NCBI RefSeq assembly: GCF_005239225.2
Contig: NC_133295.1
Span: 14,322,001 to 14,386,000, forward strand
Direction: 5' to 3'
Length of the DNA stretch: 64,000 nucleotides
Source: Populus alba
Taxonomy: Eukaryota; Streptophyta; Magnoliopsida; Malpighiales; Salicaceae
Below the pieces are notes generated by a model. The model did no database searches. It had not been told where the DNA came from and saw only the letters and a program-made list of their open reading frames with translations. Shown one piece after another: positions 1 to 11,489 of this stretch (its first letter is position 1; every line of letters starts with the position of its first letter). The position numbers and the translations under genes were made by a program.

Positions 1-2306
1 TGGAGTTTGATCAAAATATTTTATCAAAATAAAATGTCAAACATCTGTTGATTTCAAAACAACAAAGAGACAAATCAAAACATGTTTTGTTGAAGGATGA
101 GATGTGATCCTAAAACAAAATGCAGAATTCCAAAACAATATGATTGACTGTTCATCACCATTCTTGAATCAGCTTTTCTGGCAATATTTGCGTTTTGCCA
201 AGCGCTTTCGATCAACATGTCATTCTGAAGATGTTCGGGGGACAATATAGCCAATGACACCTTCCTTCACCGACTCCACTTGTCTCTTGCTCACCAACTT
301 TCAGACTCAATTCTTGCAATTCTTGAACTGTTCACTTGAAATGGTTGAGGACCCCACCATGACATCACATCTCTTATCTATATTATACCACCGAGAAATT
401 GGTGGTTGCATGGGATTTGTCGGAGTCAAGCAAAATTCTGGAATCTGGCAGATGCTGGTCGACAAACTTAAGTGGTAGAGGAATGTCAATCTTGGCAAAG
501 ACATTTGAGCAATTGATGCTACCGTGAGACTTGGCTAGACCACATAATTAAGGTTTCACACCGTCAAAGTCATCTCCTGATTCACCTCTCATCATTGTTC
601 TGGAATCCATGGCAGATCCTTCAATCTTTCCTCTCTTCATAGCTTGTTCAATTCTTCGGCAAATCCTTACAACATCATTTCAAATCTTCCAATGTTGTTG
701 TGGTTGGCTGCGGATTGTTAGAAAACTTTCCAACAGCTTGGTAATCTTGGCAGCGCCCAGAAACTTGTAGTATCGCCACCACCGACGTGTGGAATCATGT
801 CTTATCTCTTTTATGGGAGAAAATGATGGACATGAATCTCCTCTATTTCTTCTTTGATTCCTCTCGAACGGTGCAGCAAACAAGCACCAATAGAGGAAGT
901 CCTGCTCTGTTGAAGTTTCAGTATTCTTCATGTTTTTCAGTCTAGGCATGTCTCTTCTCTCTACTTTTGCGTTTTAGTACTGACACTGTTTAGAGGAAAA
1001 TCATAGATGATCTGAGACTACTATGTTCTTTCTTGGATTTCCCACTTGCGGATCCATAAACAGAGTCCTGCCGAGAGAGCTCTGCTACGATGAAGTTTGA
1101 TGTCTGCTCATATTTTTCGGACAAGGTCTGGCTCTTCAACCTACTAAGAGGTTTTCGTGCTGAAACTGATGAGAGAAATATTTGCAACTTATAAATCCCC
1201 TCTTGCATTCCCAATTTGCACAGCCATAAATGGATTTTTGTAGAGAGAGCTCTGCCTCATTAAAGTTTAGTGTTTAATCATGGTTTATCAGACCATCTTG
1301 TGCTGCTGAGCTGGAATTGAGCTCATAATCAGGGTAACTTCAAAGCAGGCTAATGCACCATGTACAGGAGGCTAGTAGTCGTTTGGTTCCATTAGATGAC
1401 AGGAATCAAAGTTGTCATTAGTTGATGACTGAAGGCATTGTTGTTCATGACTGAAAAGGAGAGATACATCTTCAAATGAACGTGGACAGCAGTGTTCCCA
1501 CAGAAGACTGTACAATCATTCTCTTTCCATTTGATGCTCAACACTTGTTCAAGCAAATCTGAGTCTAGCTACTTCATCTTTGATGCTCCCAACCTCAATC
1601 TGGTAATGAGCCTCTATCTGACATCTTTCTTTGCTCCCATCATCTTTTTTTAATCACGTGCAGCACAGCTTGTGCGGAGGACCTACCTTTCAACCCGGTA
1701 CATGCATGATAAATGTATGAATATGTAATCTATATGATGAACTCGCCCTTCGAGGGGTGACAATATGATCGTAACTCTTGTATGATGGAACAAGAATCAT
1801 GATTTTTGCCCAAACTCTCCAATGAAAATTTTCAGAGTGACGGCCAATGCTTCAAGAAGGGTTTGCTCGGATGCAAAACAAATATTTATGGAGCATACAT
1901 CCTACAGGCAGGTTCTATTCATTTTACGTGAGACAGGGTAGGTTTGCTACTTGGTCTCTACAAGGGGTCTCTTGTTGTCCCAGTGATTGCCCTCGTAAAG
2001 GCAATATAGGGGCCCAGCAGGTAATTGGTTGGCACGTGTCCAACTATTACCAGTCTAAGCACTCAACGAAGAGTTGGGGTTTACACAAACTTCAACCTTG
2101 ACTCAAGTCATAAGGTAAGCTGCTAGTCCCCCACCTAACTTAAAGCAGGTGTGTGCTTAACAAAAATTAAAACTTGTGATGCATGAGAGAATTATATACA
2201 ATGCATGAATAAAACACAAATAAAATAAAACAAAGTACAAAAAAAAAAAAAAACTTAAACACATCAAAACACAAAGCTTAGTCCGATAAAGTTGAAAACA
2301 ATACCT
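1..2306 (-). mobile_element. Internal 5' leader of a minus-strand LTR retrotransposon (partial)
   Basis: This stretch lies directly inside the primer-binding site and LTR at 2307-4535, so on the minus strand it is the beginning of the retrotransposon's internal region. It runs off the window at position 1. No gag, protease or polymerase reading frame is visible; only short random frames occur. The part at about 880-1300 holds three diverged copies of a roughly 170-bp unit marked by 'agagctctgc...aagttt' near 890, 1075 and 1245. A long non-coding leader, or a non-autonomous element, would both explain this. The boundary with any coding region lies outside the window. Confidence 0.55.
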
Positions 2307-2324
2307 TCCCCAGTGGAGTCGCCA
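2307..2324 (-). other. Primer-binding site of LTR retrotransposon
   Basis: On the minus strand this reads TGGCGACTCCACTGGGGA, three bases (GAA) after the LTR end ...GTGCGACA. It matches the layout LTR-CA / short spacer / TGG-starting primer-binding site. From memory, very similar sites (TGGCGACTC...GGGGA) occur in Tat/Ogre-type Ty3/gypsy elements and are attributed to tRNA-Arg. The tRNA assignment is not checked here. Confidence 0.75.
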
Positions 2325-2327
2325 TTC

Positions 2328-4535
2328 TGTCGCACCCCAAAAAAAAAATAATCAGGCGCGCGGCATCGGCTGGCGATTTTTCTCGTTGTTGCGTTTGCTT
2401 TGAATTCGTTCGTGGGAGTCGCCACCTAGTAATTTATTGAGGGCTACTAGGAAACCTGATGTACTGGTCTTGTCAGAGATCATGGGTAAGGGACTGGTTG
2501 TGGTTAGGGAAGGTATTAGCACCCCTAACACACCCTACCTGAGATAAGCTGCTTCGTGTTCTGATGTGATTTGAAAATTTAAAATATTAATTAAATTCTT
2601 AGGCTTGAATAAATCAGTTATTAAATCCCCGAATATATGTAGAAACTTGTCCTCATATTTTCATGGAAAATACAACTTGATTTTATTTGTCCTTGAGATA
2701 TTTAACCATATTTAAATTAACAAATAATTCTTTTTGTCCCTTTTTTATTTTTAATTCAATAACATAAATAAATAAAAAATAAACATGCAAGCACACACAA
2801 ACATTTCTTTTTTTTTTTTTTTATTATCACTTTCTCTTTTTCTTTTCTTTTCTTTTTTACATCACATTTATCCAATAAAACAAATAACAAAAATTCAAAA
2901 CAAATCAAATACAATAATATCTAAATACACACAGCATCTAGAAATTACAAAAAGGAAACAGGAAACCCTCGGGAACAGTGCTGCACAGCCTTGGTGCCAT
3001 CTGAACAGTGGCGGCGCGTGGGCTTCCTGCACCGCCGCCGCTGGCGGCGCGTGGGTTCACGCGCCGTCTCGGAAACTGGGCAAAACAGAGGTGCATGGAG
3101 TGGATTCCTCCCCGGTGACCTGCAAAGAAAAAAAATCAAAGCACAAAAAGCCAGTTGATTTTAGTTATTTTCTCATCACTGTTTCGGATCAGCTTCTCCT
3201 CTTTTTCTTCAAATCTGCCGAATCTGAAGCTGGGCTTTACACGCGCCGCCGATGACAGATCAGGCATGTGGATGGCAGGATCGGCAACTTCCCTCTTCCT
3301 CCTTCATTTCTACGCCGGCGGTGAAGATCACCGCCACCTGCAACAACAACAAAAAAAAACTCACAAACAGCAATCGGTTTTTATTTTTTTCTTTCCGTTA
3401 CAGATCTGCTTCTCTTTGATCTGCAGAAGCAGATCGGTTCTTTTCCTTCTTCCGATCGATCTCGCCTCTGTTTTCGTTCCTCTGCTGGTTGCTGGATCTT
3501 CGGACGGCGGAGGGCTGGAGGCCGGAGCTGCTGCGGACAGAACTGAGATCGGTGGCTGTCGATCTGTGGACGGCGCTGCTGGGGTTGCTGCTGTGGTCGC
3601 TGCTGTTGTCGGAGGCTGGACGGAGAAGAGAGGTCGGGGAAGATGGTGAGGCAAACCGGCAAGATGCTCGCTCTGGCTTCTGTCCGGCGTGTGGCTTGTT
3701 GGAAGTTTCCGACCGGGGGGTGCTGCTGTTTGCCGGTTGATGGTGGGTGGCTGGGAGATGAGGGGCTGCTGTGTTTGGCCGGTTGGGGAAGAAACGGCTG
3801 AGAGGGGAAGATTTGTGGGATTTGAAAGTAAAAAGGGGGGGGGGGGGCGGCCGGCCTTTGTGATCAGGGAAAGGGAGGCTGCGGCCGCCCCTGTTTTCTC
3901 TTTAATTTTTTTTGACCGGGGCTATGAGCGGCTGAGGCTGGAGAGAAAAAGGGAAAAAAATTTGGTGAGAGGCTGCTGGCCTTGGTGATCGGCTGGGGAG
4001 AGGTTGAAGAAGAAAAAAATCAAAACAGGGATGTGTGGGGGAGCTGACGGCTGGAAAAATCAAAACCAAGGAGGGGCTAGCGGCTGGTCCCTTGTGAGGG
4101 AGAAGAAGCTGTTAGTTTTTTAGGGTTTTCCCTTTTGTGTTGCCTTTCCCCAAAATTACCAAATGAACCCCCCCTATTGTAAGTGTTGGAAACCAGTATT
4201 TATAGGCAAAAAATATTGCCAAGTTTTCAAAATTGGTCCCTTAACTTTCTTTTTTTGTAAAATTTGATTTTTCTTGTTTTTTTTGTATTTTTTGAAAACG
4301 AGCCATATCAACGTCGACTCGATGAGGAAAATCAATGATTTTAAAAACGACGCGTGAAAAGTCGAACGCGTTTGAAAATCCTTTGAAAAATTAAATTCTT
4401 TTTAGACGACGTTGAAAATGCTAAAATGACGAAAATATATTAAAAAACATATTTTTTGGATTTTCTTTGTTTTTCTCTATTTTTGGATTTTTTGAAAATA
4501 TATAAAAAACATGGGTCAAAAATTGGGTAGCAACA
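2328..4535 (-). repeat. Long terminal repeat, 2.2 kb (5' LTR of minus-strand element)
   Basis: Read on the minus strand it begins TGTTGCTACCC (at 4535) and ends GGGGTGCGACA (at 2328), giving the TG...CA ends of an LTR, with the primer-binding site directly after it. A TATA box lies about 330 bp into the LTR (4197-4204). About 2980-4150, downstream of the TATA box in the sense of transcription, is markedly richer in G+C than its surroundings, with repeated 'ggcggcgcgtggg' (near 3010 and 3044). An older relative at about 10176-11301 shares the end sequence, the TATA region and a 'ctaaatacacaca' block, but lacks roughly 950 bp of the GC-rich part. Short open frames inside are probably not genes. 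Confidence 0.8.
4197..4204 (-). promoter_or_regulatory. TATA box of the LTR promoter
   Basis: The minus strand reads TATAAATA inside 'gcctataaatactgg', about 330 bp from the LTR start. The related older LTR keeps 'gcctataaagagg' at the matching place (about 10945-10960), so the motif is conserved between copies. Transcription would run toward lower coordinates. Confidence 0.55.
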
Positions 4536-4971
4536 ATGTAAATGAAGATTGCTCATGTTAAATTACTAAAACTATATAGTCCGTTGTCTCCCAGCTATGA
4601 CAATGGATTTTCTTTTCTCTTCGGAAATTGCTACAGAATTTTGAATAAGTATTTCTTAGATATATGCTTCACTTAATGGAGGTATAAATGTTCCTATATG
4701 CAGTTTCTAATTACATGGTGCTTCCATTACAAAAAAGGTATTTGTGTCCATATATGGAAGAAGGCTTCTATTAATTTAGTGAGGAGCTGACACATTAAAG
4801 TTCATATGGATAAGGCTCATTTACATTTCTACTATTTGTTTTGTTCATATCTGGGGTTGCTGTTGCTGCTGGATTAAGACAACCAATCATATACCTTGTC
4901 ATACCCACATCTACCATATCTTAGGTTAGTTAGTCTTAAGGAATATTATAAGAAAAATATAAGTGGAACAT

Positions 4972-4978
4972 AATAATA

Positions 4979-5019
<41 letters not shown>

Positions 5020-5031
5020 TTGTGTAATTGA

Positions 5032-5083
<52 letters not shown>
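4972..5083. repeat. Two adjacent microsatellites, (TAA)n and (TA)n
   Basis: A run of AAT/TAA triplets occupies about 4972-5019 and a pure TA run 5034-5083, separated by about 14 bp. They sit between the end of the LTR and the decayed LINE. The 4536-4970 stretch before them holds no gene that I can see. Confidence 0.95.
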
Positions 5084-5087
<4 letters not shown>

Positions 5088-5094
5088 ATATGAT

Positions 5095-7055
5095 AGTCAA
5101 TTTCGTAACATTTTTTAGTGATCTTGGCTAGCAATCAAAGGGGTGATTGAACAGAACTATTTCTTTGCCGAAGAGTGCTGGTGGTCTTGGGATTAGATCT
5201 CTGCAAAATAAAAATAAAGCTCTATTGTTCAAATGGCTATGAAGGTATGGCTCCGAGGAGTCAAGCATGTGGAAAGATGTGATTAAAAGCATTTACAATA
5301 CTAAATACTCCAACCTTATACCGCAGGATCATATTTCAGGTACTAGAAGCACATGGTCTCAACTTGTTAATCATTGTGTCAAAGATACTAGATTGCGGGA
5401 TATTGTGAATAATCACACTGTGATGCTGGTTGGCGATGGGAAAAGGATTAAGTTTTGGCTTGATGGCTAGACAGACAATGACAACTTGGCAGAGTAGTTT
5501 CCTGCACTATTTCAGTTATCCAACAATAAAGAAGCCAACCTTGACAAGATGGGAATGTGGGACGGTCATGCATGGTGTTGGGTTTTCTCTTGGAACAGAG
5601 TTTTAAGAGGAAGGAATACTGGACTTCTTGCTAAAATGTACGCTATTCTGTCAAAGGTGCAATTAGACAAAGAAACAGAGGATAAGCTTGTCTAGAAAGC
5701 CAATAACATAGGAAGATTCTCGGTTAAATCTCTCAGTGGGCTTTTAAATCTCAATCCCTTATTGGACACTGTCTTCTCCTTTACAGGGATTTAGAGAGGT
5801 ATCGTCCCCCATAAAATAGAGGTCTTTTGATGGATGGCTATCATCAATAAAATCAACACCCATAGCATGCTAGTTAGAAGAGGCATCTTGGATACCTCAG
5901 TTACAAATTGTCCCATCTGCCTAGTTGAGGAAGAAATGGTCAACCATCTTTTTATCCATTGCTACAAGCATTGGCTTATTTAGTCCAAAATCATCAACTG
6001 GTGGGGCTTAACTTGGTGTTGTCCAAGGAACTTGGCAAACCTCCTCTCTCAGTGGGACTTTTTGGTTTATGGCAAATTTCAGAAAAAAGCATGGGTGATG
6101 TTGTCCTTCTCAGTGACATGGTCTATTTGGCTTCTTCATAATGATGTGATATTTAAGCAAAAGATCCCAAATTGTGATACTCTATTCTTCCTTATTATTA
6201 CTCGGCTTTGCTTATGGTTAAAGGCTATAGAACCTGATTTTCCCCACTCCTCTTCAGATTTGCTAAGATTCGTATAAGGTCTGATTCGATGGACTAATTC
6301 TCAAATTTTGAGAATTGGTGTTATGTGGTCTCTCCCTATGACTAATAGATTCAAATATAATGTTAACGGATCCTCTATTGGAAAGCCTGGCCCTTCTGGA
6401 ATAGATGGTGTTTTGCGGAATCATCATGGAATACTTCTAGGCATTTTTTCTTTGACGGTTGGGATCTTAGACTCCAATATAACTAAGCTAAGAGCAGTTG
6501 TCAAAGCTATCGAATTATCAGCCTCTAATTGCTTCCTATATCATAAACATATTATTATTATTGAATCTGATTCTGCCAATGTCATTAGCTGGATGAATAA
6601 TCCTCATAACAAGCCTTGGTTTCATTATAAACTCTTCTCTTTAGCTAAAAGGCTAGCTTCATGTTTTGATTCAATCACTTGCACTCACTCTTACCGTGAA
6701 AGTAATCACATGGCAGATCACCTCGCTAAACAAGGAGTGCAAAGAATATCTGATTTTGTTGCTTGGATATGACTCACCTAGATAATTTGTCGGTACTCTG
6801 TTTATCCTTTGCAGCTTGTGGTATTTTGGGGCAATGTTTTGGTTTCTATGCAGGGAACAAATGGTGGAAAGAAGTGGTATTGATTGTCATGATATTATTC
6901 AAGGGAAGGATATTCAGAGGTGCTTAGCTGATCTGAAGATGATGTTTCTATATTTAGCTAGTTAGTTCAGCGAATTTTCTCTTCTGTGTAATGTGATGGC
7001 ATAACACACTTATGTCCTATTTAATTCTATCAGCTTCTTTTAAAAAAAAAAAAAA
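5095..7055 (+). mobile_element. Decayed LINE (L1-like) 3' part with RNase H and poly-A tail
   Basis: The stretch encodes, with many stops and frameshifts, the C-terminal half of a plant LINE ORF2. At about 5165-5470 it has the 'GGLGIRSLQNKNKALLFKWL' segment and the 'GDGKRIKFWLDG' segment that follow the reverse transcriptase. Near 5800-5960 is the zf-RVT-like zinc-binding region. At about 6120-6160 is 'WSIWLLHNDVIF'. An RNase H domain follows at 6308-6772. The element ends in an A-run at 7042-7055. The reverse-transcriptase and endonuclease parts are missing, so it is either 5'-truncated or lost them. The exact 5' border is not resolved. Confidence 0.8.
6308..6772 (+). pseudogene. RNase H-like domain of the decayed LINE
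   Basis: An open stretch of about 154 codons matches the RNase H domain found at the C-terminus of some plant LINE polyproteins (RVT_3 type). Seen in sequence: 'NGSSIGKPGPSGIDGVLRNH', 'IIESDSANVISWM' and 'SNHMADHLAKQGV'. The Asp of the usual first motif (V-D-G) is Asn here, and the usual Glu of the 'AELRA' motif is Lys ('TKLRAV'). Two of the four catalytic acids therefore appear lost, while those in ESDS and ADHLAK remain. The upstream frame is broken. I treat it as a non-functional relic. Confidence 0.75.
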
Positions 7056-7920
7056 TTCTTACATTTTATCAGGAAAGATTTTTTAGTTAATGTTTCCATT
7101 GTGGTGTATATTCAACAATATTTTTTATGTACTTGCAAGCAGCTTTTCTTAACACGGAAGAACCCAACCTCTTCCAGCCAAGTCTTGATATCTGATTATT
7201 ATTATTATTATTAAGATATCTTGTTGAGATTCAAGTGTTGTTCAATTTATGTTCATCTTAGAATTAGATACCATGTGAAGCTTTTATGATAGGAAGACAA
7301 ATTCTATTTAAGAATTACAAGTGTATAGGTAATGACTATAAAAATAACATCTCAATTTAAAAGTTTAAGCCCTCTCAAGATATAATTTATATTATTTTCT
7401 AACACATTCTTTTAAGTGAAAGTCATTTGTGCTTGAAACTTGCACATGCTCACTATTTTATGCTTAATTTTTATCAAATAAAAACAAATAGTGAGATTCA
7501 AACTCATAACCGCTTGATCATCAAGACTCTTATACCATGTCAAAAACCATCTTAATCTAAAAACTTAAACTGTTAGGTGACATCCTAATACATGATTTAT
7601 ATTATTATCTACTAATGACAAATGCATCTATATTCAAATTGCCATTTGACTTTGCCCTTGCTTTTTTTAGTTTTAAAGTTAGAAGGTTCTTTCAAGTTTG
7701 TTTCCATACCTTGAAACATTAGAGGATTCATGACAATCTTATCTTTGAGTTAATACTTTGATGTTAAGATTATAAAAAATAACTAAAAAAACTAGGGTTG
7801 GTTAATTGTTCATATGAATAGATAATGAATAACGTTAATATATTATTTTACTCCTTTAATGATTTATTCATTAATTAACCAATTTAATATAACAAAATAC
7901 AATACTTTATACTGAATCTT
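7056..7920. other. AT-rich intergenic DNA, no gene seen
   Basis: Short frames only. Contains a small (TTA)n run near 7196-7212. Nothing else recognised. Confidence 0.6.
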
Positions 7921-8324
7921 GTTGTGGGTAAGGGGACTAGGTGCGTACGGGAAAGATGCATCACCCTATGACACCCCACCTACGATAAGCTGCATTATTA
8001 ATTGATTATTTTTTTCTAAGTCATGTTTCTATTTGTTGGTTTGTTTAAGATTCAATAGAGGTCTTCCTTAATAAGGAGGCCCCTATCTATGTGGGCTTAA
8101 GACAAATCACCCTTAGTAAGGAGGTCTATGCTTTATGAAGTTAAAACCTAACCATTCTAATACCCAAATTTTAATGGTGTATTTATTTACATTTTATATC
8201 TTTAATACTTAGGGATATACTTAAGCCTGTATTTGACAAACACCCCCTTAGACTTGTTTTGGTAGTTTTATTACAGGAAAAAATGATTTTTTTGCTAAAT
8301 AAAGCCTAAAAAAATAAGAACGCG

Positions 8325-8419
<95 letters not shown>

Positions 8420-8977
8420 TTGCATATAGCCAAAAATCCTAAAGTTATCTAAGTATTTTTTTTTAAAAAAAAATCTAAAATACTTTGGAACGTAAAAAAA
8501 AATTATTGCATGGATTTTACAAGTTTTTAAAATTCCAAAGGATTTTGACCTATATTTTAAAAATACCAAAAAAACATTATTTTGTTTCTTTTAATATGCG
8601 GGATTATAACACATACATATGTATTTTTGATATTAAATAAAAATATAGTTTATTTTATTTTTTGTTAGTGCTGCACGTGTTCGGCTTCGCGGCGATTATC
8701 TTCTTGGGGCATGGAATAGTAGGGAATGGTGCAAGAGGAAAGGACAATGAATTCTTGTCCTTTATTAGTAAAAAACAAGAAGAATGAGAGTTACCAACTA
8801 ATTATGTAAAGAGAAGAGACTAGCACCCCAAATACACATTACATAAAGTAAGCTGCATTGTTTATCTATTTGATATAAACTATAAAAATATTATGTTTTC
8901 TAACTATTGATTTGTTTATGGTTGAAGAAAAGCTCTTGGTAATGAGATCCTTATTTTATTAGGTTAAAAATCTAACC
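7921..8977 (-). repeat. Degraded LTR-related sequence, two overlapping relic copies
   Basis: Two stretches, from about 7925 and from about 8811, carry the words 'gtaagg...actagc/accccaccta..gataagctgcatt' and later 'aacctaaccattctaat' or 'aatctaaccgttctaat'. These resemble the 2480-2560 part of the LTR at 2328-4535 ('gggtaaggga...agcacccct...gataagctgc'). They look like old duplicated pieces of the same LTR family. The hAT element at 8986 is inserted in the second piece. Borders are approximate. Confidence 0.45.
8321..8416. repeat. Compound microsatellite (CG)n(CA)n(TA)n
   Basis: Three dinucleotide runs follow without a break: CG to about 8332, CA to about 8367, then TA to 8416. The stepwise change suggests that the CG and TA runs arose from CA by transitions at one position of the repeat. 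Confidence 0.95.
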
Positions 8978-8985
8978 GTTCTAAT
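8978..8985. repeat. Target-site duplication, left copy (hAT)
   Basis: The sequence gttctaat flanks the hAT element and is repeated exactly at 10168-10175. Eight-base duplications are the hallmark of the hAT superfamily. Confidence 0.85.
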
Positions 8986-10167
8986 TAGGGCTGAGCATTT
9001 TTGGTTCGGTTCGATTTTGGACCAAAATAAATAACCAAACAAATTTTTTTTTTTTTAAGTTTTTGAACCGAATCGAACCGAAAACCGGTTCAAATAGATT
9101 AATTTTGGTTTGATTTGGTTTTTTCTATTTCAAGTCGATTCAAACCAAAATTATTTCGGTGAGTTTTTTTTAAGCTTTTTAGTGACCATATTTTTCACAG
9201 TAGCCCAAAAGAGCAATAATGAAAATACATCAACAGAAGAATAAAGATTGAATAAAACAGCGTCCGGAGGCTAATGAGAATTTGACAAGAAAGGAAAAAA
9301 TGAATTACAAGCACCAAAAAGCCACAGCATTTGGGCCAAGAACATGCATATATTATTTCACTGAACTACAAGAGCACAGATATCAAATGAAACCCCATAA
9401 AGCCTGTAACTTCAGAATGAAAATGCAAGGTGGAAAATGAAGTGAACCATAAAAAAGGCTTAAAGATCTAAACCATACTAAAACCCCATCAAGAAACACA
9501 ATTTCAAATGGGACAAAAATTGAAACTTGAATGAACAATTAAACTGATTGAATCCCTATCTAGCCCCTCAAAAGGGTAGATCCTGATGAATCAAAAAAAT
9601 CAAATCGCTTCCAAGCTTATAAAATAGAGGAGAAAAAGACAGATTTGAGAGATGAGAGATAGAGAGCATGGAAGAGAAGAAGATAAATTTGAGAGATGAG
9701 AGACAGATAATAGGGAGAGGGGGCGGCTGAGAATGCATTTAGGTTTAGAGATACTAAAACCCCTTTAAACTTGGGAGCCAAAGGAGCATAGAGCTGGAGC
9801 TTAACAACTAACAAGTAACAATTGTTGAGCATGAAGAAAAATCAAAGAGAAGAGATGCAGAGAGTAAAGGGAAGGGAGAGATGCAGAGAGGGGAGGGAGA
9901 AGGGTGGGAGCGGTTGAATGTTACTTTAGGTTCAGGGTTAGAAAACATCATATTTATACTTGTTTTTTTTTTTTTAAGTGCTTGCCTGGTTGAACCGATT
10001 CGGTTCGGTTCAATCGGTTTCAAACTTTGGAAACCGAAATCAAATTGAACTAAAATTTTTTTGTGATTTTTTAATTGGTTAATTCGTTTTTTTTTGTTTG
10101 ATTTTTTCGGTTATTTTTTTCAGTTTTCTCGGTTTAATCGATTTATCGGTTTTTTTGCTCACCCTTA
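8986..10167. mobile_element. Non-autonomous hAT-type DNA transposon, 1182 bp
   Basis: The left end reads TAGGGCTGAGCA and the right end TGCTCACCCTTA, whose complement is TAAGGGTGAGCA. This is a 12-bp terminal inverted repeat with two differences. A perfect 8-bp target duplication, gttctaat, lies on both sides. Both subterminal zones are rich in 'ggttcggtt'/'aaccgaa' words, which are usual for plant hAT elements of this look. The interior has no transposase-like reading frame, so the element would depend on an enzyme made elsewhere. It interrupts an older LTR relic and is therefore younger than it. Confidence 0.85.
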
Positions 10168-10175
10168 GTTCTAAT
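10168..10175. repeat. Target-site duplication, right copy (hAT)
   Basis: An exact copy of gttctaat at 8978-8985. Removing the element and one copy restores continuous LTR-like sequence (…aaccgttctaatgttta…). Confidence 0.85.
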
Positions 10176-11301
10176 GTTTATTTAAAAAATAAAATGAACT
10201 ATCTTTTCATTTAATATCGGGAAATACGTCTTACGTATAAGTTTGTAATTCCATATATTAAAAAGAAACAAAATAAATTTTTAAGTATTTTTGAAATATA
10301 GGTCAAGTTCGCATGGTTTTAATAAATTGGTTATTAAATCCCAATATATATGCAAATACATTTTTTTTTTAATTTTTGTATAGGAATACTAAACGATAAG
10401 ATTTTTTATATTTTTCAGAGACTTAGCCATATGTAATTAAAATATTTTGTTAATAATTTTTTTTTATCTTTCACTTTTTTATCATCTATTTAACACAATG
10501 TTAAAAAAAGTTCTAAAAAGAAAATGAAAACACACACACATTCTCCTTTTTACTATATAACCCACACACCCATACAATTACAAATATAAACTACAAAAAT
10601 TCAAATTTTAACAATAATTTAAATACACACATGAAACATCTAAAAATTGCAAAATTGATTGTTGCATGATCATGAACTGAAGCTAGAGAAATGGAAGGCT
10701 GGTGTAGGTTTGTTTTTGGGTGAGCAAAGGGGTTGTCGTAAGGATGGTAATGGCTAGCCTTATATGGGTGTGGTATGATGAGAGACAAGAGTTTGGAAGT
10801 AAGGCTAGTTGAAAGAGATGAATAAGTTGAAATGGTAAAGGGAGGTTTTGGTTGGAAGTGTGGGTGGCGGTTGGTGTAAAGAAAATAGGTTAGGGTTTTT
10901 TTTTAATGGCTCCTCCTGTTTTTGCATGGTGAAAACACCTCTTTATAGGCAAAAGTTTGTTATTTTTTAATTCTTGGTCTCCAAGAAAACTTGGTGACTA
11001 AATAACCTAAAAAAAAATCAGTCTCTCATCTTTTTTTCTTTTTTTTTTTTCACATTTGGTCCTTTTGTTCAAATATTTTTTTCTTATATTTTTTTTTGTA
11101 TTTTGACTTTTTTTAAAAGAGCAACTCCAACGTTGACTTGAAAAATATTCTAACAATTGAACACACAGAAAAAAAATGTTGAAAGTGACACAAAGACGTC
11201 AAAAATATTTTTTTTTTGGGTTTTTGTTGTTTTTTTGCTATTTTTTAGTTTTTTTAAAAAAAAATTATTTCCAAAATGAGGTAAAAAATTGGGTAGCAAT
11301 A
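10176..11301 (-). repeat. Older, diverged copy of the 2328-4535 LTR (end portion)
   Basis: The right end 'aaaaaattgggtagcaat' (to about 11301) matches the LTR end at 4520-4535. Other shared landmarks in the same order are 'taaatacacaca' (about 10620), a TATA-containing 'tttataggcaaaa' (about 10945), and 'gagcaactccaacgttgac' (about 11118; 'gagccatatcaacgtcgac' in the other copy, about 4300). It is shorter than the first LTR because it lacks most of the GC-rich interior. No primer-binding site was found, so this may be a solo LTR or a rearranged piece. Confidence 0.65.
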
Positions 11302-11489
11302 GTTAGCATCATAATGATTAGGTTTTAACTTGATAAGATAAAGATCTCAACTTTTCTTAAGCCCTAGACAGAATAATGGTTAGAAAACACAACATTACCT
11401 TAGTTTACATCCTTTCCCCCATATTATTCATAATAATCTGGATCCAAGAGGATAATCGCCGCAACACCATATACATGCAACACAATTTA

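Noticed and set aside
2785..3988. Several overlapping frames of 80-160 codons on both strands
   Set aside because: They lie inside the GC-rich part of the LTR, where stop codons are rare by composition. They are low-complexity and have no domain.
8248..8569. Frames encoding Tyr-Ile and Cys-Val repeats
   Set aside because: They are only translations of the CG/CA/TA microsatellite.
9617..10023. Two 71-codon minus frames inside the hAT element as a possible transposase
   Set aside because: They have no RNase H-fold, BED-finger or hAT dimerisation motif, and are too short. The element is non-autonomous.
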